Origin: CAZSDW01 sp964605705
GTDB lineage: Bacteria; Fidelibacterota; UBA2242
Reading direction: 5' to 3'
Assembly (NCBI GenBank): GCA_964605705.1
Contig: CAZSDW010000029.1
Location: forward strand, 1 to 41,221
Length of the DNA stretch: 41,221 nt
A model generated the notes under the pieces. The model was not told the DNA's origin. It did not search any database and was given only the letters and a program-made list of their open reading frames with translations. Position numbers and translations under genes: made by a program. This document shows, piece by piece, positions 11,101 to 19,921 of this stretch (position 1 is the stretch's first letter; every line of letters begins with the position of its first letter).

Positions 11101-11467
11101 TAATACAGTCCGTAGCCGGACGGAACCAGACTCCCATACTGTCAGTACCTTCGAAAATAAACTGACCGATAACATCCCGCGCATACATAATATACGCATC
11201 GAAGGCTTCGGTGAAATTGAAATCAGAACTTGCCTTATCTGTTATCCTGAGGGGTAACAACTCGGGATCACTCTGATTTGCTTTCAGCACTTTACTCTCA
11301 ACACGCGGGGTGATTCGTTCTGTCGCACTCTTGCCTACCATGGTCGATTTCCACTTAGCAATTTCGGCATTGCTAGGTCCGATTATTTTCTCCACGGCAA
11401 AGGCAAAATTAAGCAACAGTACAACAACCAAGCACACTGTTGCACTTCTTCTTAACAATTTAGGCAT
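8198..11467 (-). CDS. Large exported protein with two amidotransferase-like domains and a FlgD/T9SS-type sorting domain
   Basis: A 1089-aa protein with an excellent ribosome-binding site (AAAGGAGG, 5 nt before ATG) and a signal peptide at 1-24. Residues about 85-290 look like a beta-sandwich; 300-400 are Ig-like (VQYYIYAEDNG). An alpha/beta domain occurs twice: residues about 411-642 (ATILVVHDGS; YLDAGGNIFLVSSDYV) and about 749-985 (GLLYCGDDPYDWYYGG; FLEAGGNLLFSSEEML), with an Ig-like spacer at 650-740. Residues 1003-1089 are the sorting domain (FPNPFNPVTSIAF, GSGVYFYQI, end AKMVLLK). The domain pattern links it to the proteins at 1851-3944 and 4158-7994. No nucleophile or catalytic set is obvious, so the domains may bind rather than catalyse. 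It is the last gene before the terminator. Confidence 0.88.
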   Translation of the reverse strand: MPKLLRRSATVCLVVVLLLNFAFAVEKIIGPSNAEIAKWKSTMVGKSATERITPRVESKVLKANQSDPELLPLRITDKASSDFNFTEAFDAYIMYARDVIGQFIFEGTDSMGVWFRPATDCIIKQVQVLFSDDGGDLLGKEVTVRIHDVLDTLVVTDPSQSPIPGNGVYGFTEYMETIPSPTGTLLGTYPLSIDKVGFSLETGWCITDLATYSDGVLDVGKRDFFVSFMFPEGNTDKADTYYGPAEEQHAPGDYHSFKYYHDGGTYSPGIPNWVSRLNFTMRVLVNYYGDPPPNIEDVTTMGSVYASCDPGPYPISAHVYDYGTDVYTGGVTKVNLIYFTEDIKDADTLDITASGVNDIYTGNIPAHDVGTTVQYYIYAEDNGVGNTADPVVHTSKTSPKSFDIMEANPDATILVVHDGSQALTEQYEGVLAGGGWIYDSWDIANDGPLTLCQLQKYTSLFWLQGIGTSGGLNSFGLDSTVVPDYLDAGGNIFLVSSDYVGAVEGDNYTGEWTDATYPFLTDYLKVDQFASDANLADDESGNSLDSLYQGVDGNDISDFMSEDTLVTTPIAIYGNNWNDEVAPASTADAPFMVWSEGDGDWVEASTMYDGTYKMVFCAFWLEATNDYTKFETIVKNVLAFFGEKAAPLVSIESGPRYCVAANSGPYDVVASGSDADGTLTAMDLGTSTDGATWTWAAMTAGDDVFTGSIAALSVGDTLFFQIKATDNDGLNGYAGPWGFTMIDFTPTNTGLLYCGDDPYDWYYGGNVDSIMVASLDRIGAVYDMYDVDANGYVPPSYVGFLDQYESVIWHGYADWEMSFPYATADNPFMPFLEAGGNLLFSSEEMLGTHLGWDGYVTPVPGQAVYDVLGISWYAPDMAYDTLQIYPGSESEALVTGMDAEFYLNELPFGHMEDIVDPVDWSATPLMDAWVPSWGVWYSDWECYTVWYESDYIPGAKRIIVPFPLAAMNDANRDAFLTNAVALFGGGNAIAPVTETLPKAFALKQNFPNPFNPVTSIAFELPAAKDVHLTVYNMLGQNIRTLVNDHREAGRYSVLWDGRDDSGRMVGSGVYFYQIQAGTFTQTAKMVLLK

Positions 11468-11499
11468 AAATGCCTCCTTTCTCGTTCGTTTAACGTCAA

Positions 11500-12687
11500 T
11501 TAAAGATAATTTTCTATCAATCGCATTAATTCTAGAAAATCGTCTGTTCTCTGATATGTTACATTATAATTTCTAAAAGCATAATCGATGACAAACCGGT
11601 TGCCGACTTTTACATAGTCAAAGCTCTTAACAATTTTTACAAAATTCCAGGCAAATTTGGGTGGAATCGGACCGATGTTGGGTTTATAAATCCAGTAAAC
11701 CAGTTCAACATCCAGCGTATCCAGATGAATGGAGTTGACCTGAAATATCCCGGATCGTGGCGGCGAAACCATAATACCGCCACCATCAAAATAATCGGGC
11801 AATGAGAATGCCACTACCGTATCGCTTTTGGACGGATAGTCATAATCAGCAAGGTTGGCGAAGACCATTTCATCATCACCTCTGAGAAAATAATCAAAAT
11901 AAACTACTTCTTCGGGAGCAGTATCAACAGTATGGGCTAAATCGCCATCAACCACGATCCCGCTCTGATCAGTTACACTCAATACTTTTATAGCACCGCC
12001 GGAGGGCAATACTCCAATGACATTACCATTGGCATCGGACTCCAGGTGAACTTCTTCTGTCACCGTATCCAGAGATACGCTGCTTAAGATATCATCATCG
12101 AGATATTCCATGGCATCATAAAAACGACGCATACTGTAGAAAGAGTAAGCCATCAGTTTTTTGACAGCTGCCACATCGAAATCGGGATCGTGAATACTGC
12201 TGTACTGGGAATCGAGGTGTAAAACCGAATCAGCATACTGAATTCCCTGGAGTAGCAACTCTTCCGCCTGAGTTTCGTTCAGTTCTCCACTCAAGGTTCC
12301 GGTAACCTTCTGAACATATCCCTTTAGAAATAACCCGGCATAAGCATCGGCTTTCAGTGTATCATTGCCCTGCAAGGTTGCCAGACTTACCACAAAACTG
12401 AACTGGGAGGCAGCGCTTGGGAAATCCCGCATGCGCATATAGGTCCAGCCTAAGCCATTGTAGGCATCGGCAATTTCAGCATCATATTCGGCAACAGTGA
12501 TAAAATGGTCCTTTGCTTCATAGTAGTCCCCATCCATATACGCTGTCCAACCAGCTGCGAGTTCATCGATTACATTGGTAAATTCCGATGGAATATCGCT
12601 GCTTGATTCCTCACCGCACTGAAAGAATAACATGGGTGTAAACAAAACCAGGAGGATTATCCAAAAAGTATGTATTTGCTTCATCAT
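11500..12687 (-). CDS. TPR-containing lipoprotein
   Basis: A 395-aa protein. The hydrophobic N-terminus ends in FFQC, so Cys24 is a likely lipidation site. Residues about 40-105 contain TPR-like pairs (AGWTAYMDGDYYEAKDHFI; AYNGLGWTYMRMRDFPSAASQF), and further helices follow to about residue 195. The C-terminal half is beta-rich and unrecognised. The ribosome-binding site AAGGAGATAGAATA precedes tandem ATG codons (12687 and 12684); either could start translation. It lies 15 nt after the BNR protein gene and 32 nt before the 1089-aa gene, so it is inside the operon. An envelope assembly or scaffolding role for neighbouring exported proteins is inference only. Confidence 0.85.
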   Translation of the reverse strand: MMKQIHTFWIILLVLFTPMLFFQCGEESSSDIPSEFTNVIDELAAGWTAYMDGDYYEAKDHFITVAEYDAEIADAYNGLGWTYMRMRDFPSAASQFSFVVSLATLQGNDTLKADAYAGLFLKGYVQKVTGTLSGELNETQAEELLLQGIQYADSVLHLDSQYSSIHDPDFDVAAVKKLMAYSFYSMRRFYDAMEYLDDDILSSVSLDTVTEEVHLESDANGNVIGVLPSGGAIKVLSVTDQSGIVVDGDLAHTVDTAPEEVVYFDYFLRGDDEMVFANLADYDYPSKSDTVVAFSLPDYFDGGGIMVSPPRSGIFQVNSIHLDTLDVELVYWIYKPNIGPIPPKFAWNFVKIVKSFDYVKVGNRFVIDYAFRNYNVTYQRTDDFLELMRLIENYL

Positions 12688-12702
12688 TATTCTATCTCCT
12701 TG

Positions 12703-15700
12703 CTATTTGAGGTATATCATCTTTTCGTTGGCAGTAAAATCACCGGCAGTCATCCGGTAGAGATAAACTCCTGAAGGCAATAATCGATTCGCATCGGAAT
12801 AGCCATTCCACTCCACGGAATAGTAACCGGCTGTCTGAAAACTCTGCTGCAGTGTCCGCACTTTCTGACCAACAAGGTTATAAATCTCAATCCTGACATC
12901 TGCTGAGCGCGGTAGCTGATACCTTATTATCGTCGAAGAATTAAATGGATTTGGGTAATTTTGCCTTAAAGCAAATTTATCGGGTATGGCAACGATCTCA
13001 TCGAGAACCGATTTCTTAGCCATAAACACCTGATAACTACCCAGTTCTTCCGTGGCAAAGGAAATATGCTGATCACCGGTCAGTTCCGCAATCGTAACCG
13101 CTTTCAGTTCGCCATTCTGATTCCGAAAGACAACGGGAACCAATTCACCAATATCAGTACTGATATCTTTTCTCAATTTCATGGAAATCCAGGCAGTTTT
13201 ATTGAGTTTTATATCCGTCGGTCCCAGCATCAATATATCGGTCAAGGGCGTTTCAAGTTCCAATTGATTTTCCTGAATCAGAGCCAGGTTACCCTCGGTC
13301 ACCAATCCTAAGAGTCGGGTGTTTGCATTCAGGGAGCCACTTTCCAGATTGATGCTGGCTAAATTTTTACCGACCACAAAGTTGGTTCTGACATCGCGCT
13401 GAACTTTTGCCAGGGTTCCTTCGGCACTGGTACTGATATCAGAGGAAGTAATATTCTGCCCGCTCAGCACTACCTCGATATCGGCGATATCCGCATCGAT
13501 TCCCGACATATCGATCGTCTGAGTATAGACGTAATTGGAACCGGCATCGTCAATCGAAAAATGAGACAGAGCCAAATCTGTAGTGTCACCGCCAGCAACT
13601 AAGTAACCGATAGGTCCTTCGATATCCGAGTTCCCATCTCCGTCGGTATCATAGATATTGGATTTTGCGGCATCGTCAAAGATTCGGTCGCTGGAAAAGT
13701 TGAAAATGTTCAAAAATTCAGGGGCGCCGCTGTTATGATTGAAGCCTGCCATAAAATAGCTGACAGGTACATTTTCGTCATGGATAATATAAGACGTTCC
13801 ACTTAAGTCGGGAGACTCATGGACCGTGACAATATAATATAATTTTTGATATTCACGGGAGTGATCGCTGGTATCAGCACGCCCGAACTGGGTCAGTTCA
13901 TTATAATAACAGTACTGATTGGCATCCAGCTCCATCGTGTCGTACAGAAAACCATCGCTCTTTTTCAGAATAACTTGCACTGAATAGGATGCATCGTCTT
14001 CTCCGTTAAAAGTGAGAACGCCGCTAAATCCCGGGCACTTATAGAGAGTTCCATCCCAACCGGTCGCACTGAAAAAGATATTGCTCCACTGGGCTTGCGG
14101 CGTCAAATACGGTGAAGGGGCTGAGGTGCTGAATCCCCAACCATGACCTCTGACCGGATTCTCAACTTTTAAGTCAGGAAATTTGAATTTGGGATCAATT
14201 CCATCCAGCTGCAGCTGATCAAAAAATATCGCCGCTGAAAAATCACTATACACTTCTGCAAAAGAAGGTGCGTCGATAGAATCCAGAACGGCTTCCACGC
14301 CATCCAGACCTTCCGCCGGCTGAGCAACCAGCGACCTGATTATTTCGGCAGTATTCAGGTAATGACTGTAAAGATAATCAAAGAACAGAAAGCAGTAATC
14401 ATAATCCTTGACTGTCGGCAATTTATCACTGATCACCATGAGATTATTATTATCATCGGTTTTATAAATTGCGGAAGTATCTTTCAAACCGACGATCAGC
14501 TCGCCTAATTCAGCCAGACCACGATAAACCCACTCTACTTCGAGGACTTCCTGACTCTGAATAATTTCAACTGTCAGAGCGTTAGTGACTGCCGCCCATG
14601 CCTTGGAGGATTTCAGATTCAGCGGATCCGAATCGATATAAATAATATCCAGCATGTTGGACGTTGCTTGTTCCGTCTTGCTGAGTTGATCTTCCGGATC
14701 AAAAAACGCATCAATATAGGTTGATCCATCACCCGCATCCAGGTAGTAGTAGTCCTGAAGATCGACAATCAGACAGTATTGTCGGGAATCATTGTCAACA
14801 TCCGGTTTTTCACCGAACCATTCAACGACGGTATCATCGACTTGCAAACTGTCAAATGCTTTGGATACATATTCAATTTCGCCTGTCACGACGCCGCGAT
14901 GACCAATACCCAGGTTTAAATCGGTCCACGCCTGGGCTCCGGCGGCTCTCTTCATAATGCCGCCAAAATGACACCCGATAAAAATATCTCCGGCAGGGCT
15001 GATTTCAATGCTTCTGACGTCGTAATCCACTGTCTCCGCTTCTGAATCGCCTTCAGCGAGTGAACCGGTTTCCTTAGACCAGGTTGTCAGATCAGCCAGA
15101 TCGGCTTTATAAAGTCCATCTCCGGCGGCAATATACATACTGCCGGAATTAACAAGCATATCGTAAACATCGATATCAAAATTATACACGAGTTCGGCGG
15201 AATCGGTGCTGCTGACCATATATAGAGCCCCGCCGCTGATATAATAGACATTCTGTGAATCATCCAAATACAAGCGGGTTGCACTGACATTTGCCGGTAA
15301 GTATACCACCATATCGGTTGCTAGATAAGTTTCATAATCCAGAGTATCCGGATCAAATACCGTTTCATCACTGAAATACACATTGTCACCATCGATCTCA
15401 GCAATAATGAGACTTCCCTCTTTGCCGGTTTTGACAGACCAGTATATCTTCTTCTGAGTATCAACCAGATTGACATAAGAATAAACATCCGCACCGTCTA
15501 AATAAATTTTCAAAGCATTTTTAGTCGTATCATAGACAGCTGAATCGACATTGGCGGTACCGCCACCAAGCGGCAACCAGGAAATGATCTCATCATCGAG
15601 TCGCATATCACCTTTATAGATTCCCAGCTCGGTCGCAGCATAAACCACATCTTCGTCATTTGTGAAATCGTAAACCGAAAAATGGTCCCAGTCACTGACT

Positions 15701-16386
15701 GTTTTTGGTAAACCACCACTCAAATCGACATATTTGGATTTTAACCAGTAAAAAAGACCCGCCTGCGTGCAGGCAAAATTGTCCGTATTATTGGTATAAT
15801 CTGTAACCCTTGTGTCCCAGACAATACTATAAAACGCGGGGTAGATGGTCTCTTCATCTTCATTGACATAATTGGGTAGTCCGCGGGTTTTTCTGACCCA
15901 GGTTTCACCATCATCCTTCGTTTGAAATCCACCATCATCACAACCAGCCCACCACTCACCATATTTCATAAAAAAGGCGCTGTTGACAGGCGCCCGGTGC
16001 GCCAATGGCATCGCATCAAAATCTTCCGGATCATGGAGCGCCGCATTGTTATCAGGACTGATTATCTTGGTGCCGCTACCACTGACAAATTGCCAGCTCT
16101 GACCACCGTCTCCACTGATGTATAAACCGGAATCAGTCGCTAACAAAATACTGTCCGGATTGGTCGGTGAACAGCTGATATCATTTACCCGCGCATCCTC
16201 GGTGAACAGATAATATGAATCTCCAATCATCTGACAGGTCGCGGATACTTTATAGTATGCCTGGAAAAATCCCTGATCCAATACATTAAATATCTGGGTC
16301 TGACCGACATTTGGAGGAACAATATCCGAATAGAGAGGAAGCGACAAAGCAAAAAGTAAAATAGAAAGCAATATATATTTTTTCAT
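12703..16386 (-). CDS. Large exported BNR/Asp-box protein with FlgD/T9SS-type sorting domain
   Basis: A 1227-aa protein with ribosome-binding site GGAGGATAG, 3 nt before ATG, and a signal peptide at 1-20. Two Asp-box (BNR) motifs, SGDGGQSW at 91-98 and TKDDGETW at 156-163, plus repeated short beta blades (LLATDSGLYI, YAATELGIYKG, YIAAGDGLYKA) indicate a beta-propeller over roughly the first 480 residues, like sortilin/BNR surface proteins. The middle (about 480-1130) is unrecognised, with one Ca-like DTDGDGNSD loop. The last about 87 residues are a sorting domain (NYPNPFNSSTIIRY, LPSGVYLYRM, end EKMIYLK). It lies 18 nt downstream of the PorV-like gene. Asp-boxes occur in sialidases, but no sialidase catalytic residues are recognisable, so an enzyme call is not justified. 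Confidence 0.88.
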   Translation of the reverse strand: MKKYILLSILLFALSLPLYSDIVPPNVGQTQIFNVLDQGFFQAYYKVSATCQMIGDSYYLFTEDARVNDISCSPTNPDSILLATDSGLYISGDGGQSWQFVSGSGTKIISPDNNAALHDPEDFDAMPLAHRAPVNSAFFMKYGEWWAGCDDGGFQTKDDGETWVRKTRGLPNYVNEDEETIYPAFYSIVWDTRVTDYTNNTDNFACTQAGLFYWLKSKYVDLSGGLPKTVSDWDHFSVYDFTNDEDVVYAATELGIYKGDMRLDDEIISWLPLGGGTANVDSAVYDTTKNALKIYLDGADVYSYVNLVDTQKKIYWSVKTGKEGSLIIAEIDGDNVYFSDETVFDPDTLDYETYLATDMVVYLPANVSATRLYLDDSQNVYYISGGALYMVSSTDSAELVYNFDIDVYDMLVNSGSMYIAAGDGLYKADLADLTTWSKETGSLAEGDSEAETVDYDVRSIEISPAGDIFIGCHFGGIMKRAAGAQAWTDLNLGIGHRGVVTGEIEYVSKAFDSLQVDDTVVEWFGEKPDVDNDSRQYCLIVDLQDYYYLDAGDGSTYIDAFFDPEDQLSKTEQATSNMLDIIYIDSDPLNLKSSKAWAAVTNALTVEIIQSQEVLEVEWVYRGLAELGELIVGLKDTSAIYKTDDNNNLMVISDKLPTVKDYDYCFLFFDYLYSHYLNTAEIIRSLVAQPAEGLDGVEAVLDSIDAPSFAEVYSDFSAAIFFDQLQLDGIDPKFKFPDLKVENPVRGHGWGFSTSAPSPYLTPQAQWSNIFFSATGWDGTLYKCPGFSGVLTFNGEDDASYSVQVILKKSDGFLYDTMELDANQYCYYNELTQFGRADTSDHSREYQKLYYIVTVHESPDLSGTSYIIHDENVPVSYFMAGFNHNSGAPEFLNIFNFSSDRIFDDAAKSNIYDTDGDGNSDIEGPIGYLVAGGDTTDLALSHFSIDDAGSNYVYTQTIDMSGIDADIADIEVVLSGQNITSSDISTSAEGTLAKVQRDVRTNFVVGKNLASINLESGSLNANTRLLGLVTEGNLALIQENQLELETPLTDILMLGPTDIKLNKTAWISMKLRKDISTDIGELVPVVFRNQNGELKAVTIAELTGDQHISFATEELGSYQVFMAKKSVLDEIVAIPDKFALRQNYPNPFNSSTIIRYQLPRSADVRIEIYNLVGQKVRTLQQSFQTAGYYSVEWNGYSDANRLLPSGVYLYRMTAGDFTANEKMIYLK

Positions 16387-16404
16387 CTTCTATCCTCCAA
16401 AATC

Positions 16405-17523
16405 CTAAAGATTAAACGCCACTGAAATATTTGTCACAGGATCTAAAATATCAAATTCTGACATTGCGAGATTAAGTCGCAGTCCTTTCCAATTAATTCC
16501 AGCGCCAAAGGACAATCTTCGTAAATCCTGTCCTTCCAGAGTCGATTTATAAATTGGTGATCCATCCTGATCGAAACCGGTCAATTGATCATATTGACCA
16601 ATGGAATACCCGGCACGTAACGCCAGGATACCCATGAACCAGTATTCTGCGCCAAGATTAAAGCGCTGAACATTATCGTTAGGCTGGGTTATAACCGTCG
16701 AAAACGTCAGCTTGTGCATTTCAGTATTAATCGGATCAAAGGCAATCCCGAATTGAAAGGAAAGGGGCATATGGTATGAACGGAAGGCGCGTTCTTCCGG
16801 TACTTCCACAATCATATAACTGGTCGGATCATCCGGATCAGGAATCTGAGCGTCGGTCATAATCGTATCTGCCAGTTGATAATCATAATAATGTCCGCCC
16901 GGTTGAATTTCCGGACCAAAGTTTTTAATCATAATCCCAAATCGGATCGATTTGATATTTGTATTATAATAGGTACCCAGGTCCACCGCCCAGGTCCCGC
17001 CTTTTGCAAAATTTGAAGAGGTGCCGGTCAGACCGGAAACCAGATCTTCAGCGACATATTTTAGGTTCGCCCCGAAAGAGAATTGACTGGTAAGCCACCT
17101 GGCATAACTGACGCCGAATACAGTCCCGGTCGAGACGAAGGTATTTCCCGTACCCTGTTGGTCAACGATTGTCGTCTCCTCCATTTCACCAGAATTCATA
17201 TGCTGAAAAAAGGCGCCGACGGTACCTGCTGAACCCAGGTTCCAGGCTGCTGCTGCAGCATTAAACTGGACATCCGCGAGCCAGGTCACATTTGAGAAAA
17301 ACACACTTCCCCGTTTGAGCAGGGAAAGGTTCGCCGGATTCCAGAACGAGGCAGACGCATCATCCGCCAGCGGTAAGACTGCATCTCCCAACGCCATCCC
17401 GCGTGCGCCTACGTCAACTTTTAGAAACTGAGCGCCAACCAGCCCGACCTTGGCAGTCTGACCATAAGTACCTGCCGAAAACAGCAGGCATGTTATCAAT
17501 AATAATATATAATACCGCTTCAT
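16405..17523 (-). CDS. PorV/PorQ-family outer-membrane barrel (UPF0164-like)
   Basis: A 372-aa protein with signal peptide MKRYYILLLITCLLFSAGTYG and ribosome-binding site AGGAG, 7 nt before ATG. The segment at about 38-66 (GARGMALGDAVLPLADDASA then SFWNPANLSLL) is the hallmark of the PorV/UPF0164 family, a FadL-like outer-membrane barrel that in type IX secretion shuttles cargo by its C-terminal domain. Alternating beta strands and terminal ...VTNISVAFNL fit a barrel ending. It starts 17 nt after the 779-aa surface protein. A paralogue lies at 36237-37358 in the same position relative to a related surface protein. Length is usual for the family. Confidence 0.9.
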   Translation of the reverse strand: MKRYYILLLITCLLFSAGTYGQTAKVGLVGAQFLKVDVGARGMALGDAVLPLADDASASFWNPANLSLLKRGSVFFSNVTWLADVQFNAAAAAWNLGSAGTVGAFFQHMNSGEMEETTIVDQQGTGNTFVSTGTVFGVSYARWLTSQFSFGANLKYVAEDLVSGLTGTSSNFAKGGTWAVDLGTYYNTNIKSIRFGIMIKNFGPEIQPGGHYYDYQLADTIMTDAQIPDPDDPTSYMIVEVPEERAFRSYHMPLSFQFGIAFDPINTEMHKLTFSTVITQPNDNVQRFNLGAEYWFMGILALRAGYSIGQYDQLTGFDQDGSPIYKSTLEGQDLRRLSFGAGINWKGLRLNLAMSEFDILDPVTNISVAFNL

Positions 17524-17540
17524 TGAAACGCTCCTAACTT

Positions 17541-19880
17541 TTATTCACCACGTAGTATAACAAACTTACCAACTTGTTTTTTATTGCCTGGTGCTTCAAC
17601 GACGAAGATGTACATTCCTGAAACCGCATCCTGTTCATTGCGTGATACCAGATCCCAGCCTTCGTCCGAGGTGCCGTCTGTATGATAAATTACATCAATG
17701 ATATCACCATACAAGGTCAGAATCGTGATCTTGCATGCAGGTGGCAGATTTGTAAAGGATACTTTATCTTCATATTGCACTTCCAGTGGTGATCCCCCCT
17801 TATAAGGATTGGGATATACTTTGACATTCAGTTCACCAACTTCAGAGGTTTTGGAATAAACCAGACGCGGCATTACTCCTGCCGGTGATCCCGTTTCCGG
17901 GTCCACCATAAAATTGACTTTGGCACTTTCAATCGGGGGAAACTCCGGACGTCCGTGTTTTGCAGGATTATCATAAGCGGTCACAACATAATAGTAGGGT
18001 AAATTGTTCACCGGTCTCTCGACATCAAACAGCGGAATACCGTCAGTGGATATAAAGACACTACCGGTATCGATGTAACTATGGACAATATCCGGCAGAT
18101 CAGCGAATAATTTGTTACCACTGTCATCCAATAAGGTATCACCGGTTTCAAAACTCGTCACATAAACCGGTCCGTCCACATTATCAAACGCTGCAACCAG
18201 ATTCCAGTTCGATGGACGATATTCCGAGCGATAAACACGATACCCCTCAAAATCAGCGACACCAATCAATGGATCATCAGCAAACTCCGCCGCGTTATCC
18301 CATGCCATTTTCACCCCACGATCCACGGGACTATATTTTAATACCGGTACCGGAGGCGGTGCTGGCAACAGATAATGTTTGTCTTCGAAAGGACCGGTGG
18401 GATTATATGGATTTCCTTCACTGCCGGCGTAGTAGGCTTTTAATGCGTTATCAGCGTTTTCTCTAAGCCCCTCAAGACCTAAACCAAGAACTGCGGCATA
18501 AACAAACCGAAGAGTATCTCCCACTACCATTTCCGGATACGGACCTGTCGTAAGCATGAAACGATAGTCAAATGTCGGTGCACCGATGTCAAATGGATGC
18601 GGCATAAACATATTGCCCATACTGGCAACATTTGTCCCATTGGCATAATTATATTTATCCCGGTCGCTGCCCGGATCGGACTCCCAGTTCCACCATTGAT
18701 GCGAATAAACACGCATCAACGTATCATCGGAAGTTGTCTGATAAGCGCCCACTTTATCGAAATAATCGGTATAGATCAGACGACCTCCGATAAAACCCGG
18801 AACTCTACCGCGCTCATTGGTGTCTTCTTCCGGAGTAGTCGGATCATCCCCATCGTACATATAGGACATGTTTCGCGGTACCAAATAGCCGTGCAGCGTT
18901 TCTCCATCAACAATGGCGGACGAACCTGCCACTGTATTGATCGTCTCACCGGCAATAACAACTGTTCCGGTTGTCTGCCAACGAATTTCAGGACCATTAT
19001 CATCCAACCAGACGGTATAGCAGTCATAAAAACCATCGGGGTGAACCAGCGTTTTATCATAATTAGGTTGATTAAAGGAAGGACTGCCAACTTTTTGCCA
19101 GCCATAGGGAATGCCCAGCTCGTCGTAGCCCAGGATTTCGCCGTCACCGTCCCAATCAATATTCTGCACGATATCAGTCTGGTATTTAACATAGGATGCC
19201 GGATTCGTGCCATCCCAACCGTCGAAAGCAACCAGATCGTCAATATTCGCATTTGTAGGATCAGTCCCGGTACCCACATCACAGTCAAAAACCCAGCTGA
19301 CAAGGACATTATTGACGACATCGCCATACGGGCTACCGCCCATTTCCTTGACGATTTCATATTCAAGCATAATAAAATCATCGTATTGAGAAGTACTCCA
19401 GGTCATGCCCCGCTGAAATATTTTTACACCGATTGGATCAGTATCATGAAGATCAGCCTGAAAATCGTCGAAAGTAACATAACTGTCTTCGACTGATTTA
19501 CCCGAACCCATAAAAAATGAGGCACCGTCGCTGGGTTGAAATTCATAGTTGCCATAATCGGCATGGCTGACTCTTTTTTCCCCATCTACTTCACCACCGA
19601 ACCAGAAACGTCCTTCCCAGTTGTAGTGAGTACCACTACCGCCCGGCCATTCAAAGGAGGGTAAACCGGCGGGGACATTCGGATCGCCATAATTTCCAAA
19701 ATTGCTTATGGCTGTCCACACTTTCCCGACTTTATGAACTTTGTATTCCTCCGGTGACCGAGCTGCCACTTTTCCCAATTTCATATCCACCGCTTCTTGC
19801 TTATTGCGAGCAAAAAGGAAAGAGGAAGATAAAGCCAGTATCAAGATAACGATTAAAAACTTGTGAAATCGATTAGGCAT
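17541..19880 (-). CDS. Exported surface protein with Fn3-like and 'PNPY/VGKF' C-terminal domains
   Basis: A 779-aa protein. The ATG at 19880 is preferred because AAGGAG lies 6 nt before it and a signal peptide (MPNRFHKFLIVILILALSSSF) follows; an ATG at 19904 would add 8 residues. The first 500 residues are an unrecognised beta-rich region with a Ca-like DWDGDGEILGYDELG loop. From about 507 there is an Fn3-like domain (VKMAWDNAAEFADDPLIGVA, FEGYRVYRS). The last about 95 residues (VYPNPYKGG, FTNLPPACKITILTLYGDII, end VGKFVILRGE) form a C-terminal domain of a different type from YPNPFNP. It is clearly homologous to the 1153-aa protein at 37355-40816 in the Fn3 and C-terminal parts. It lies between a TonB receptor and a PorV-like gene and may be a surface-exposed receptor partner, in the position where SusD would be in a Bacteroidota locus. 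Confidence 0.88.
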   Translation of the reverse strand: MPNRFHKFLIVILILALSSSFLFARNKQEAVDMKLGKVAARSPEEYKVHKVGKVWTAISNFGNYGDPNVPAGLPSFEWPGGSGTHYNWEGRFWFGGEVDGEKRVSHADYGNYEFQPSDGASFFMGSGKSVEDSYVTFDDFQADLHDTDPIGVKIFQRGMTWSTSQYDDFIMLEYEIVKEMGGSPYGDVVNNVLVSWVFDCDVGTGTDPTNANIDDLVAFDGWDGTNPASYVKYQTDIVQNIDWDGDGEILGYDELGIPYGWQKVGSPSFNQPNYDKTLVHPDGFYDCYTVWLDDNGPEIRWQTTGTVVIAGETINTVAGSSAIVDGETLHGYLVPRNMSYMYDGDDPTTPEEDTNERGRVPGFIGGRLIYTDYFDKVGAYQTTSDDTLMRVYSHQWWNWESDPGSDRDKYNYANGTNVASMGNMFMPHPFDIGAPTFDYRFMLTTGPYPEMVVGDTLRFVYAAVLGLGLEGLRENADNALKAYYAGSEGNPYNPTGPFEDKHYLLPAPPPVPVLKYSPVDRGVKMAWDNAAEFADDPLIGVADFEGYRVYRSEYRPSNWNLVAAFDNVDGPVYVTSFETGDTLLDDSGNKLFADLPDIVHSYIDTGSVFISTDGIPLFDVERPVNNLPYYYVVTAYDNPAKHGRPEFPPIESAKVNFMVDPETGSPAGVMPRLVYSKTSEVGELNVKVYPNPYKGGSPLEVQYEDKVSFTNLPPACKITILTLYGDIIDVIYHTDGTSDEGWDLVSRNEQDAVSGMYIFVVEAPGNKKQVGKFVILRGE

Positions 19881-19921
19881 CTCCAACTCCTTGTAAACTA
19901 TCATTTATCTGAAAACTTCTC

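Noticed and set aside
12703..16386. Sialidase call for the Asp-box protein
   Set aside because: Asp-boxes are shared by many propellers, and the Arg triad and catalytic Asp/Tyr/Glu of sialidases are not recognisable.
18597..19496. 299-codon open frame on the plus strand
   Set aside because: Antisense to the 779-aa surface-protein gene, Ile-rich and without a signal, ribosome-binding site or family resemblance; other plus-strand frames such as 38537-39214 and 39737-40294 are rejected for the same reason.
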